From the NCBI RefSeq assembly GCF_005503695.1, contig NZ_SCMU01000002.1, positions 248,001 through 312,000 on the forward strand: 64,000 nucleotides of DNA, given 5' to 3'. Position numbers and translations under genes: made by a program. This document shows, one piece after another, positions 34,478 to 45,337 of the stretch; within the stretch, counting starts at the first letter, position 1; every line of letters begins with the position of its first letter. Source of the DNA: Sphingopyxis sp. 2PD. GTDB taxonomy: Bacteria > Pseudomonadota > Alphaproteobacteria > Sphingomonadales > Sphingomonadaceae. The notes beneath the pieces are model-generated. The model was not told the origin of the DNA. It ran no database searches and was given only the letters and a program-made list of their open reading frames with translations.

Positions 34478-36886
34478 TCAATTCGACCCCATCGCCTGAT
34501 CCGCGAGCGTGTCGGCGAGCTCGCCGAGCAGCGCATCGTCGACATCGGCGCCCGCGACGCTTTCACGCCCGATCAGCACCAGCACCGGGATTGCCAGCGG
34601 ACTGATCCGCTCCAGCTTATGGTGCAGCATCGTTCCCGCCGCTCGGTCGAGCAGGTCGCCAAGCCGCGCGACGTCGGTCAGCCGCTCGCGCGCGTCGGCC
34701 CATGCGGCCTCGAGCAGCAGATGGTCGGGTTCATATTTGCGCAGCACGTCGAAAATCAGGTCGGTCGAAAAGGTCACCTGCTTGCCGGTCTTGCGCTTGC
34801 CGGGATGCTGGCGCTCGATCAGCCCGCCGATCACCGCGACCTCGCGGAATGCCCGCTTGAGCAGGTGCGATCCCTCGACCCACTGGGCAAATTCATCCTC
34901 GAGGATCGCGGGGTCGAACAGCGCGGCCGGATCGGCGACCGGGCGCAGCGACCAGATCGCCAGCGCATAATCGGAGGCGACGAAGCCCAGCGGCTGCAGC
35001 CCGGCGCGTTCCATCCGCTTGGTGATCAGCATGCCCAGCGACTGGTGCGCGTTCCACCCTTCGAAGGGATAGGCGACCAGATAATGATTGCCCTCGTGCG
35101 GGAAGGTCTCGACGAGCAACTCGCCGGGTTGCGGAAGGACCGATCGCAGCGCCTGCATCTCCAGCCAGAAGCGCACATCGGCGGGGAAACGCTGCCAGCA
35201 CGCCGGGTCGGCGAGGAACCCGCGCACGCGGTCGGCGAGCCGTGTCGTCAGCGCCATGCGCGCGCCGACATAGGAAGGGATGCGCGCCGGTTTGCTCGTC
35301 GCACGGACAAGAATGTCGGTGTCGCGGATGCCCTCGACCTCAAGGCTGAGGCCGGCAAAGGCGAAGGTGTCGCCCGGCGACAGCGTGCTCGCGAAATATT
35401 CCTCGACCGTGCCGAGGCGCCGTCCGTTCCTGAACCGCACGTCCAGCGTCGGGGCATCGACGATGATCCCGGCGTTGAGCCGGTGCTGCGCCGCGAGCCG
35501 CGGATGCGCGATCCGCCAGCCGCCCTGCCCGTCGGGGGCAAGGCGGCGGAAGCGGTCGTAGCTTTTGAGCGCATAGCCGCCATCGCGCACGAACCCCAGC
35601 AGCCGGGTGAAAAGCGTGGCGTCGACCCATTGATAGGGCGCGGCGCTACGAATTTCGGCGAGCAGCGCATCCTCCCTAAACGGCGCGGCGCAGGCGAGCG
35701 CCATCACATGCTGCGCGAGCACGTCGAGCGCGCCGGGGCGAAAGCGGTCGGCGTCGCGCTCGCCCGCCTGCACCGCATCCAATGCCGCCTGCGCTTCCAG
35801 ATATTCGAAGCGGTTTCCGGGAACGATCAGCGCCTTGCTCGGCTCGTCGAGGCGGTGGTTCGCGCGCCCGATGCGCTGGAGCAGCCGCGACGACCCCTTG
35901 GGCGCCCCCATCTGGATCACGCAATCGACGTCGCCCCAGTCGAGCCCGAGGTCGAGGCTGGAGGTCGCGACGAGCGCGCGCAGCCGCCCCTCTGCCATCG
36001 CCGCCTCGGCGCGCTGGCGCGCCTCGCGGTCGAGGCTGCCGTGGTGGATCGCGATCGGAAGCGACAGGTCGTTGACCTTCCACAGCTCCTGAAAGATCAG
36101 CTCGGCCAGCCCGCGGGTGTTGCAGAAAATGATCGTGGTGCGGTTCCTTGCGACCTCGGCCATCACCTGATGCACCGCATAACGCCCCGAATGCCCCGCC
36201 CATGGGACCGCGCCGTCGGGCAGCAGGATCGATATGTCGGGATCGGCCCCCGCCTCGCCCGCGACGATCGTGACGCTGTCGCCCGCCGCGCCCGGCGCCA
36301 GCCATGCGGCATATTGCGCGGGATCGGCGATCGTCGCCGACAGCCCGACGCGGCGCATGGCGGGGGCGATGTGCTGCAATCGTGCCAGCGCGAGGCTCAG
36401 CAAGTCACCGCGCTTGCCGGGTGCGAAGGCATGGATCTCGTCGATCACCACCGTCTTGAGGTCCGCAAACATCGTGAAGCTGTCGGGATAGGAGAGCAGC
36501 AGCGACAGCGATTCGGGGGTGGTGAGCAAGATATTCGGCGGTCGGCTGCGCTGGCGCGCCTTCTTGTCCGACGACGTATCGCCGCTGCGGCTTTCGACGC
36601 TGATGGCGAGGCCCATGTCGGCGATCGGACCGAGCAGATTGCGTTCGACGTCGGCGGCCAGCGCCTTGAGCGGCGAGACATACAGCGTGTGCAGCCGGTC
36701 GGTCGAATGCTCAGCCAGATCGACAAGCGTCGGCAGAAACCCCGACAAAGTCTTCCCTGCCCCCGTCGCCGCGACGAGCAGCGCATGCTCCCCGCGCGCC
36801 GCCGCGCCAAGCATATCCGCCTGATGCCGCCGCAGCCGCCATCCGCGCGCGGCGAACCAGTCAGTGAAGGGGGCGGGGAGGCGCAT
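34478..36886 (-). CDS. Ligase-associated DNA damage response DEXH helicase (Lhr-Core)
   Basis: This 802-residue superfamily 2 helicase has motif I LLVAATGAGKTLSGFLP, motif Ia LYVSPLKALAADVERNL, DEIH (VVIDEIHAF), SAT (VGLSATI) and motif VI QRIGRANHRLDEPSKA, followed by the Lhr-type winged-helix and C-terminal domain. Lhr-Core is an ATP-dependent 3'-5' translocase that unwinds DNA and RNA:DNA hybrids, usually clustered with PdeM, an MBL exonuclease and an ATP-dependent ligase. The last two are not in this window. I start at MRLPAPFTDWFAARGW; upstream codons run into a repeat. Confidence 0.92.
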   Translation of the reverse strand: MRLPAPFTDWFAARGWRLRRHQADMLGAAARGEHALLVAATGAGKTLSGFLPTLVDLAEHSTDRLHTLYVSPLKALAADVERNLLGPIADMGLAISVESRSGDTSSDKKARQRSRPPNILLTTPESLSLLLSYPDSFTMFADLKTVVIDEIHAFAPGKRGDLLSLALARLQHIAPAMRRVGLSATIADPAQYAAWLAPGAAGDSVTIVAGEAGADPDISILLPDGAVPWAGHSGRYAVHQVMAEVARNRTTIIFCNTRGLAELIFQELWKVNDLSLPIAIHHGSLDREARQRAEAAMAEGRLRALVATSSLDLGLDWGDVDCVIQMGAPKGSSRLLQRIGRANHRLDEPSKALIVPGNRFEYLEAQAALDAVQAGERDADRFRPGALDVLAQHVMALACAAPFREDALLAEIRSAAPYQWVDATLFTRLLGFVRDGGYALKSYDRFRRLAPDGQGGWRIAHPRLAAQHRLNAGIIVDAPTLDVRFRNGRRLGTVEEYFASTLSPGDTFAFAGLSLEVEGIRDTDILVRATSKPARIPSYVGARMALTTRLADRVRGFLADPACWQRFPADVRFWLEMQALRSVLPQPGELLVETFPHEGNHYLVAYPFEGWNAHQSLGMLITKRMERAGLQPLGFVASDYALAIWSLRPVADPAALFDPAILEDEFAQWVEGSHLLKRAFREVAVIGGLIERQHPGKRKTGKQVTFSTDLIFDVLRKYEPDHLLLEAAWADARERLTDVARLGDLLDRAAGTMLHHKLERISPLAIPVLVLIGRESVAGADVDDALLGELADTLADQAMGSN

Positions 36887-36994
36887 GGGGACGATGTGGC
36901 GGTCGCAGGACGCGGGGGCAAGCGTTTCGGGTGAGGTTGGTTCGTGATGTCCGAGGCGAGGAACGGCTGGAAACGACCGATTGCGGACGTGTCT

Positions 36995-37109
36995 TCTCCC
37001 CTCCCTTTTAGGGAGGGGCTGGGGGTGGGTAGCCGCCGAAGGCGGCATTCTGCCTCGGCTCGCTTCGCTCGCGCCCACCCCTAACCCCTCCCTGAAAGGG
37101 AGGGGATGG
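36995..37109. repeat. Palindromic repeat with hairpin arms (CCCCTCCCTTTTAGGGAGGGG type)
   Basis: Each end contains a small hairpin (CCCCTCCC with GGGAGGGG, 36998-37018 and 37086-37104). The two ends are inverted copies of each other, extending through GGGGGTGGGT and ACCCACCCC-like arms. A GCCGCCGAAGGCGGC hairpin lies between. It sits in the 250-bp gap between lhr and the SRPBCC gene. Confidence 0.8.
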
Positions 37110-37136
37110 CTTAAAACCACCCCAAAGCCGCCATTC

Positions 37137-37604
37137 CTATAGCCCAGCCGCCATTGCCTTCAACAGCCCACGCCAATGCTCGCCCAGCCGCCGCTGGAGC
37201 AGCATCAGTTCGAAGCCGTGACGCGCGACGTGGTTTTGCGGGATGCTGTCCCAGCCGCGATGCTCGACCGTGACGCGCGTTTCGGCGCCGACCGCTTCGA
37301 AGTGGACATCGACCTCGGTCGCCTGATCGCCGCGAAAGCTCGGCAGGCGCCAGCCGAAGGCCAGCCGCTCGCCGGGCAGCCAGTGGCGCACCGGACCGAT
37401 TTCCCACTCTTCGCCATCGTCGAAGCGCGTGACGAGGCGGCCGTCGGGGCCCGCGGGATCGAAGCGCAGCGTCCCGTCGCCGCGCCGGCTGAGCTGGAAC
37501 AGCGGATGGCTTTGCCACCAGATGCCGATGTCGCGCGTGAAGGCGGTGAACGCCGCCTGGGGCGTCGCCGCGACGCGCAGCGCGACGATGACCGCGGCGC
37601 TCAT
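37137..37604 (-). CDS. SRPBCC (AHSA1-like) domain protein
   Basis: The 155-residue START-like protein has the AHSA1 pattern: AAFTAFTRDIGIWWQSHPLF, GDGTLRFDPAGPDGRLVTRF, GPVRHWLPGERLAFGWRLPS and EVDVHFEAVGAETRVTVEHR. Such proteins bind hydrophobic ligands, and many are encoded beside ArsR regulators. Its ATG overlaps the ArsR stop (ATGA). Ligand is unknown. Confidence 0.88.
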   Translation of the reverse strand: MSAAVIVALRVAATPQAAFTAFTRDIGIWWQSHPLFQLSRRGDGTLRFDPAGPDGRLVTRFDDGEEWEIGPVRHWLPGERLAFGWRLPSFRGDQATEVDVHFEAVGAETRVTVEHRGWDSIPQNHVARHGFELMLLQRRLGEHWRGLLKAMAAGL

Positions 37605-37927
37605 TCGCCGCCCTCGACATGGACCTTGAACGCGGCGAGCTGGTGCGTCCACAGCGCCTCGGTCTCGGCAATCCATTGCTTGAGCTCGGCGGTCGCGCCG
37701 TCTTTCAGCGAATAGATGCGCACGCGCGCGTCGAACGCGGGGTGGCCGTCCTCGACCAGCCCGCCCTCCTTGAGCGCCTTCAGATGCCGGCTCATCGCGG
37801 GCGGCGCGAGACCGAGCTCGCGCGCGAGGTCGCCCGCGCTGCGCGGCCGCCGACCGAGCAGTTCGATCGCGCGCCGCCGCACCGGGTCGGCGAGCGCGCC
37901 GAGCGTCCGGTCGAGCGCCGCGCTCAA
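37601..37927 (-). CDS. ArsR family transcriptional regulator
   Basis: The 108-residue winged-helix repressor has LGALADPVRRRAIELLG, SAGDLARELGLAPPAMSRHL with the recognition helix, and the wing in VRIYSLKDGATAEL. There are no cysteine metal-binding motifs, so the signal is probably not a metal; this is the ArsR group paired with AHSA1/SRPBCC proteins. The start is a TTG overlapping the VOC stop codon by 4 bp. It likely represses its own operon. Confidence 0.88.
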   Translation of the reverse strand: MSAALDRTLGALADPVRRRAIELLGRRPRSAGDLARELGLAPPAMSRHLKALKEGGLVEDGHPAFDARVRIYSLKDGATAELKQWIAETEALWTHQLAAFKVHVEGGE

Positions 37928-38397
37928 TCTTCGAGCCGCGTCTTGGTGGTGAAGCCGCCAGCCGCGTCCCATTCGCTCGGCGTTTTCGCCTCGACGGTGA
38001 CGCCGAAGGACCAGATATGTCCTTCGCGATCCTTGGCGCGATAGGTGCGGTCGCCGTAAAATTGCGTCGCGGGCGGCGCGACGATTTCGGCGCCCGCCGC
38101 GCGCGCAGCCTCGCAATGCGCGTCAATGTCTTCGCCGAGGGCGAGCTGGACGCTTACCGACTGGGTGTTCTTGCCGCCGATCGATTGCGGGCTCTTGTGA
38201 TCGTCCGACCATTCGGATCCAATCATCACGACCGACGCGCCGAAGGTCATTTCGCCGTGGGCGAGCTTGCCGTCGGCATCGACCAGCGCGAACAGCGGTT
38301 CAAATCCGAACGCCTCCTCGAGCCAGCGATAGGCGGCGTTGGGATCGCGATAGCAGACGGTGCTCGCCAGCCCCTTTGGTCGTTGCGTGTCGGTCAC
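37924..38397 (-). CDS. VOC (glyoxalase/bleomycin-resistance) family protein
   Basis: This 157-residue protein has two beta-alpha-beta-beta-beta modules typical of the VOC superfamily: STVCYRDPNAAYRWLEEAFG in the first and VSVQLALGEDIDAHCEAARA to YRAKDREGHIWSFGV in the second. It belongs to the PhnB-like/YaeR subgroup by appearance; activity is unknown. The GTG start is preceded by GAAGGAG. It is the first gene of the VOC-ArsR-SRPBCC operon. Confidence 0.87.
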   Translation of the reverse strand: MTDTQRPKGLASTVCYRDPNAAYRWLEEAFGFEPLFALVDADGKLAHGEMTFGASVVMIGSEWSDDHKSPQSIGGKNTQSVSVQLALGEDIDAHCEAARAAGAEIVAPPATQFYGDRTYRAKDREGHIWSFGVTVEAKTPSEWDAAGGFTTKTRLED

Positions 38398-38492
38398 CGG
38401 TTTCTCCTTCGATTCGCATTTTGATTTTGCATATCTAGAATAATTTCTGAAAATTAAAAATAATATTTGCGAAAAAGATGATAGAGCGAGCC
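38398..38492. promoter_or_regulatory. AT-rich divergent promoter region of the VOC operon and glutaminase
   Basis: This 95-bp stretch is markedly AT-rich (GCATATCTAGAATAATTT to AAAATTAAAAATAATATTTG) in otherwise GC-rich DNA. It separates two divergent genes and is the natural place for their promoters and for an ArsR operator. I see no exact long palindrome. Confidence 0.45.
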
Positions 38493-39422
38493 ATGACCCA
38501 ATCGATCGAACAATCCGTGCGCGAAGCCTATCAGGAAGCGCTCCCCCTTTGCGGGCGGGGCAAGGTCGCCGACTATATTCCCGCGCTAGCAAGGGTCGAT
38601 CCGAACAAGCTCGGTTTTGCGCTCGCGCTCCCCGACGGCACCGTCCTCACCTCGGGAGACGCCGATGAAGTCTTCTCGATCCAGTCGGTGTCGAAAGTCT
38701 TCACGCTGGCGCTCGCGCTGCGCCGCGTCGGCAGCTCGCTATGGGACAGCGTCGGACGCGAGCCGTCGGGCAGCGCGTTCAATTCGGTCGTCCAGCTCGA
38801 AAGCGAGCACGGCATCCCGCGCAACCCGCTGATCAACGCGGGGGCGATCGCCACGACCGATCGGCTGATCGACGGGCGGGACGGCGACGCGGTGGCCGAA
38901 GAGATTGTCGAATTCATGCGCGCCCGCGCGGGCGATGACAGGGTCGAAATCGATTTCGACGTCGCTTTTTCCGAATCCGAAACCGGCGCGCGCAATCGCA
39001 GCTTGGCGCATTTCATGGACGCCTTCGGGAACCTTAAACATCCGGTGGAAACCGTCGTCGGCGTCTATTTCCGCCAATGCGCGATTGCGATGAGCTGTCG
39101 CCAGCTCGCCCGCGCCGGACTATTCCTCGCGATGGAAGGCCGCGACCCGCTGACCGGCGAGCAATTGATCGAGCCGCACCGCGCGCGCCGCATCAACGCG
39201 ATCATGATGCTCTGCGGCCATTATGACAATTCGGGCGAATTCGCCTTTCGCGTCGGCCTGCCGGGCAAGAGCGGGGTCGGCGGCGGCATCCTCTGCATCG
39301 CGCCGGGGCAGGGGTCGATCGCGGTGTGGTCGCCGGGGCTCAACGAGGCGGGAACCTCGCTGGCGGGCGCTGCGGCGCTCGAACATTTCGCCTATGCGGC
39401 GGGCTGGTCGGTGTTCGACTGA
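38493..39422 (+). CDS. glsA: Glutaminase A
   Basis: This serine-dependent glutaminase (309 residues) converts glutamine to glutamate and ammonia. The catalytic SxxK is in [13 protein letters not shown]; family segments [39 protein letters not shown] and [20 protein letters not shown] are all present. The ATG giving MTQSIEQ is preferred over one five codons upstream. A GC-rich hairpin follows the stop codon. Confidence 0.95.
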   Translation: MTQSIEQSVREAYQEALPLCGRGKVADYIPALARVDPNKLGFALALPDGTVLTSGDADEVFSIQSVSKVFTLALALRRVGSSLWDSVGREPSGSAFNSVVQLESEHGIPRNPLINAGAIATTDRLIDGRDGDAVAEEIVEFMRARAGDDRVEIDFDVAFSESETGARNRSLAHFMDAFGNLKHPVETVVGVYFRQCAIAMSCRQLARAGLFLAMEGRDPLTGEQLIEPHRARRINAIMMLCGHYDNSGEFAFRVGLPGKSGVGGGILCIAPGQGSIAVWSPGLNEAGTSLAGAAALEHFAYAAGWSVFD

Positions 39423-39442
39423 TTTTGGCCGATCGGGAAACG

Positions 39443-39479
39443 ACACCGGCCCGCCAGAATTGGGCGGGTGGGCCGGTGC
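39443..39479. terminator. GC-rich hairpin between convergent glsA and rlpA-like genes
   Basis: ACACCGGCCCGCC pairs with GGCGGGTGGGCCGGTG (one bulge) across a short loop, between the stops of two convergent genes. There is no strong T tract, so it is a probable bidirectional terminator. Confidence 0.6.
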
Positions 39480-39484
39480 CAAGC

Positions 39485-39928
39485 TCAATCGTCGAGCAGT
39501 GCTAGCTTGACGCGCGCGGTGCCGCTGCGGTGCATGCCGATTTCGCGCGCCGCGGCATGGCTCACGTCGATCACGCGGCCGTGCGAAAATGGCCCGCGGT
39601 CGTTGATGCGCACGACGATGCTGTCGCCCGTCGCGACGTTGGTGACGCGCACGCGGCTGCCAAAGGGCAGGGTGCGATGCGCCGCGGTCAGCTGGCCGGG
39701 GTCAAAGCGTTCGCCGCTCGCGGTACGGTTGCCTGCGAGTTCACGGCCGTAATAGCTCGCCATCCCGCCGCCAATTTCGGTTTCGGCAAAGGGTTCGGAG
39801 ACGTCAGCGGCAACGGCAAGGTCGGCAGACGCGGCGGCAAGTGTGATACCGGGCTCGGCCGGTGATTCCTGCGCCGCCGCGGGCATCATCAGGCACAGCG
39901 GCAATGCGGCGATCGTCAAGGCACGCAT
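39485..39928 (-). CDS. RlpA-like septal ring lytic transglycosylase family protein
   Basis: The 147-residue secreted protein has a signal peptide (ALTIAALPLCLMMPAAAQ) and a double-psi beta-barrel domain with GMASYYGRELAGNRTASGER, AAHRTLPFGSRVRVTN, RINDRGPFSHGRVIDVS. RlpA cleaves denuded glycan strands at septa. The C-terminal SPOR domain of classical RlpA is absent, so septal targeting must occur differently, if at all. GAGGGGG upstream of the ATG supports the start at MRALTIAALP. Confidence 0.9.
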   Translation of the reverse strand: MRALTIAALPLCLMMPAAAQESPAEPGITLAAASADLAVAADVSEPFAETEIGGGMASYYGRELAGNRTASGERFDPGQLTAAHRTLPFGSRVRVTNVATGDSIVVRINDRGPFSHGRVIDVSHAAAREIGMHRSGTARVKLALLDD

Positions 39929-40024
39929 GACATTCCCCCTCTTTCGGTGCGCTCGCCTTTGATCCCGCTCTCCTGCTCCCGCAAGCACAGCGCGGCATGG
40001 CGAGCCGAAAGTGCGGCGGGCGGA

Positions 40025-41566
40025 TCAGCCTTTTTCGATGCCCAATTCGGCCAGACACGCCGCGCCGTCGGCCACCAACGCCGCCTGCCGCGCCGCGTCC
40101 CAGCGCGCCAGAGTGCGATACATCGGTGTCATGCGCGGGTTGTTCGCCAGCCGATCGCGGTGGCGAATCAGGAACGGCCAGTACAGGCGGTTGAACGGGC
40201 AGGCGCCGCTCCCCGCCTTCGCCTTCACGTCATAGCGGCAGCCGCGGCAATAATCCGACATGCGGTCGATATAGGCGCCGCTCGCCGCATAGGGCTTTGA
40301 CGCGAGCAGGCCGCCGTCGGCGAACTGGCTCATGCCGACCGTATTGGGCAGCTCGACCCATTCATAGGCATCGGCATAGACGGCAAGGTACCAGAGGTGC
40401 AGTGCGTGCGGGTCGATCCCCGCCAGCAGCGCGAAATTTCCCGTCACCATCAGCCGCTGGATATGATGGGCATAGGCAGTGTCGCGCGTCTGTTCGACGC
40501 AGGCACGCACGCACGCCATGTCGGTGTCGGCGCTCCAATAGAAATCGGGCAGCGGATGGCGGGCATCCAGTGCGTTGCGCTGGGCATAATCCGGCCCCTC
40601 GCGCCAGTAAATGCCGCGGACATATTCGCGCCACCCCAGGATCTGACGAATAAAGCCCTCCGCGGCGTTGATCGGCACATCGCCCGCGCGCCATGCGGCA
40701 TCGACGCGCCAGCACACCGCGCGCGGGTCAAGCAGGCCAATGTTGAGGTAGAGCGCGATGACGCTGTGATAGAGCCAGGGCTCGCCCGCCAGCATCGCGT
40801 CCTGATAATCGCCGAAGCGCGGCAGCGCGTCGGCGACGAAGGCGTCGAACTGTGCCTCGGCATCTTCCGCTGTCACCGCGAACCAGAAATCGTCCAAGCT
40901 GCCGAAACGATCGGGAAAGCGCGCCGCGACCATAGCCAGCACATCTTCCGTAACCGAATCGGGTGCAATCTGCCGCGGCCGCGGCATCAACAGATCGCGC
41001 GCCGCGGGCTTGCGATTCTCTGCATCGAAATTCCAGCGCCCGCCCGCCGGATCGTCCCCTTCCATCAGCAATCCGGTCGCGCGCCGCATCTGACGGTAAA
41101 AATACTCCATGCGCAGGGCCTTGCGCCCCTCGGCCCACGCCGTGAAATCGGCATCGCTGGCGAAAAAACGGTCGTCGGGGCGAACCTCCACCGGCACCGC
41201 GATCGCCGCCGCCCAGCCCGCCATCTCCTCGCGCAGCCGCCATTCGCCCGCTTCGGTGACGACAATGCGTTCGGCGCCGTGGCGGATCAGCGCCCGCGAG
41301 ACCTCGCCCCGCAAGCTGCCGCTGTTCGGCGGATCGTCGAGCTTGATATAATCGACCGTCCAGCCCGCGGCGCGCAGCGCGTCGGCATGATGCCGCATCG
41401 CGCTGAACACAAACGCCAGCTTCTTGCGGTGATGCCAGACATAATCGGCCTCCGCCGCAACTTCGCCCATCAGAATGACCGACGTAGAGGGGTCGGTACC
41501 GCGCAAGCTGCTGATGTCAAAACTCAGCTGATCGCCGAGGATCAGGATCAGCGTGTAGGCGGCCAT
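40025..41566 (-). CDS. FeS-type bacterial cryptochrome/(6-4) photolyase (FeS-BCP)
   Basis: This 513-residue flavoprotein is of the CryB/PhrB class, with an N-terminal alpha/beta domain (YTLILILGDQLSFDISSL) and a C-terminal helical FAD domain (GWREYVRGIYW, ALHLWYLAVYADAYEWVELP). Four cysteines match the [4Fe-4S] ligands of Agrobacterium PhrB: Cys352, then Cys440 and Cys443 in YCRGCRY, and Cys456 in GACPFNRLYW. That group repairs (6-4) photoproducts with light. It lies 19 bp downstream of gyrB on the same strand. Confidence 0.93.
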   Translation of the reverse strand: MAAYTLILILGDQLSFDISSLRGTDPSTSVILMGEVAAEADYVWHHRKKLAFVFSAMRHHADALRAAGWTVDYIKLDDPPNSGSLRGEVSRALIRHGAERIVVTEAGEWRLREEMAGWAAAIAVPVEVRPDDRFFASDADFTAWAEGRKALRMEYFYRQMRRATGLLMEGDDPAGGRWNFDAENRKPAARDLLMPRPRQIAPDSVTEDVLAMVAARFPDRFGSLDDFWFAVTAEDAEAQFDAFVADALPRFGDYQDAMLAGEPWLYHSVIALYLNIGLLDPRAVCWRVDAAWRAGDVPINAAEGFIRQILGWREYVRGIYWREGPDYAQRNALDARHPLPDFYWSADTDMACVRACVEQTRDTAYAHHIQRLMVTGNFALLAGIDPHALHLWYLAVYADAYEWVELPNTVGMSQFADGGLLASKPYAASGAYIDRMSDYCRGCRYDVKAKAGSGACPFNRLYWPFLIRHRDRLANNPRMTPMYRTLARWDAARQAALVADGAACLAELGIEKG

Positions 41567-41585
41567 AATTGGCGCTGCCTCGCCG

Positions 41586-44255
<2,670 letters not shown>

Positions 44256-44268
44256 CTAGATTCGCGCC

Positions 44269-44727
44269 ATGAAAACCACTCCTTCGCCTCGCTTTTCGCC
44301 CCGCCTTTCGCTGGCGTTCGCTGCCGCGCTCGCGGCGCCGCTGGCGGCGTGCAGCCAGCCCGCGCCGCCCGCCGAAAACGCTCCTGCTGTATCGGGCGAG
44401 CCGCTCGCGACGCGCGCGGTGATGATCGGCACCGAAGGACCGAGCCTGCCCGCCTGCTCGAGCATCAGCCGGGTCAAGCCGGGTGGCACCGATGTGTTCT
44501 GGGCACCGGGTGAAACGCGCGCGGTCAAGGCAAAGCTGGCCGGCGGTGCGAATGTGTCGCTCTGCGAAGCTGCCGAGAATGACGCGTGGTTCGGCATCGT
44601 CTTCGCCGCGCCCGGCACCGATCCCGACATGTGCGGGGTCGGCAAATCGGTCGCCAGCGCGCGCGAATATCAGGGTCCGTGCCGCTGGGGCTGGATCCGC
44701 GGCGGGACGGTACAACTGGGAGGATGA
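44269..44727 (+). CDS. Hypothetical lipoprotein
   Basis: I do not recognise a family. The 152-residue protein has a lipobox in AALAAPLAACSQPAPP, then a 110-residue domain with four or five cysteines (LPACSSIS, VSLCEAAE, DMCGVG, GPCRWGW). The ending GPCRWGWIRGGTVQLGG is reminiscent of SH3-like domains. It diverges from gyrB across 106 bp and probably sits in the periplasm or on the outer membrane. Confidence 0.68.
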   Translation: MKTTPSPRFSPRLSLAFAAALAAPLAACSQPAPPAENAPAVSGEPLATRAVMIGTEGPSLPACSSISRVKPGGTDVFWAPGETRAVKAKLAGGANVSLCEAAENDAWFGIVFAAPGTDPDMCGVGKSVASAREYQGPCRWGWIRGGTVQLGG

Positions 44728-44733
44728 TGTAAG

Positions 44734-44825
44734 CCGTCGCCCCCGCGAAGGCGGGGGCCGCTGTCGTTTTACACAGCGAAGCAGAACTAGGCTGTTAGCG
44801 GCCCCCGCCTTCGCGGGGGCGACGG
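44734..44825. repeat. 29-bp perfect inverted repeat (CCCCCGCGAAGGCGGGGG family)
   Basis: Arms 44734-44762 and 44797-44825 are exact complements over 29 nt, separated by 34 nt. Each arm also contains its own hairpin, CCCCCGCGAAGGCGGGGG. It lies between two convergent lipoprotein genes. Confidence 0.9.
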
Positions 44826-44829
44826 GCAG

Positions 44830-45336
44830 CTACCGGCAGTCCTCGATCACCCGCCCGATTTCCGATTGCACCGGCAACGTCATCGCGCCGCCCCCCGGCA
44901 CTTCGAGCGCAAAACGGCCGCGGCTGAACGCGATACGGTCGAGCCGGGGATCGCGGCTCGGCAGGGCAGCGCTGCCGCCGTCAAAGCGGATCTGGTCGGT
45001 CCCGGCGCTGGTGCGCAGGCTGACTGCCCCGGCCAGCGCCGACGTCAGGCGGATCATATCGCCGCTGCACGCCATGGTGAGCAGCGGATTGGCGCTGCCG
45101 GTCGGGACGAAGGCGGCGGCGCGGCTGCCCGCGTCATAACGCCAGCTGCCCGCATCGACGGCGCGTTCTTCCCAGCCGCGCGTCGGGGTCGGCAGCGGCG
45201 CCGGGGTCGGTGCGGCGGCGACCGGCGCGGGTCGCGGCGGCGGCGGCGCGGGGGTCGGCACCGCGGCGCAACCGGCAGCCGCCAGCAATAGCGGCACCGC
45301 CAGCCCATATCGTGTCCACATCACCTGCCGCCTCAT
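44830..45336 (-). CDS. Hypothetical lipoprotein
   Basis: The 168-residue protein has a lipobox (LLLAAAGCAAVP), a proline/alanine-rich linker to about residue 52, and a compact domain with two cysteines (MACSGD and EDCR at the very end). The phrase TMACSGDMIRLTSAL suggests a small beta-rich periplasmic domain. Its ATG lies 1 nt after the nitroreductase stop, so it is probably the last gene of the long operon starting at DUF4129. A second ATG at 45321 is an alternative start. Confidence 0.68.
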   Translation of the reverse strand: MRRQVMWTRYGLAVPLLLAAAGCAAVPTPAPPPPRPAPVAAAPTPAPLPTPTRGWEERAVDAGSWRYDAGSRAAAFVPTGSANPLLTMACSGDMIRLTSALAGAVSLRTSAGTDQIRFDGGSAALPSRDPRLDRIAFSRGRFALEVPGGGAMTLPVQSEIGRVIEDCR

Positions 45337-45337
45337 A

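Noticed and set aside
34385..36934. 849-codon plus-strand frame antisense to the Lhr helicase
   Set aside because: Shadow frame; helicase motifs on the other strand account for the region.
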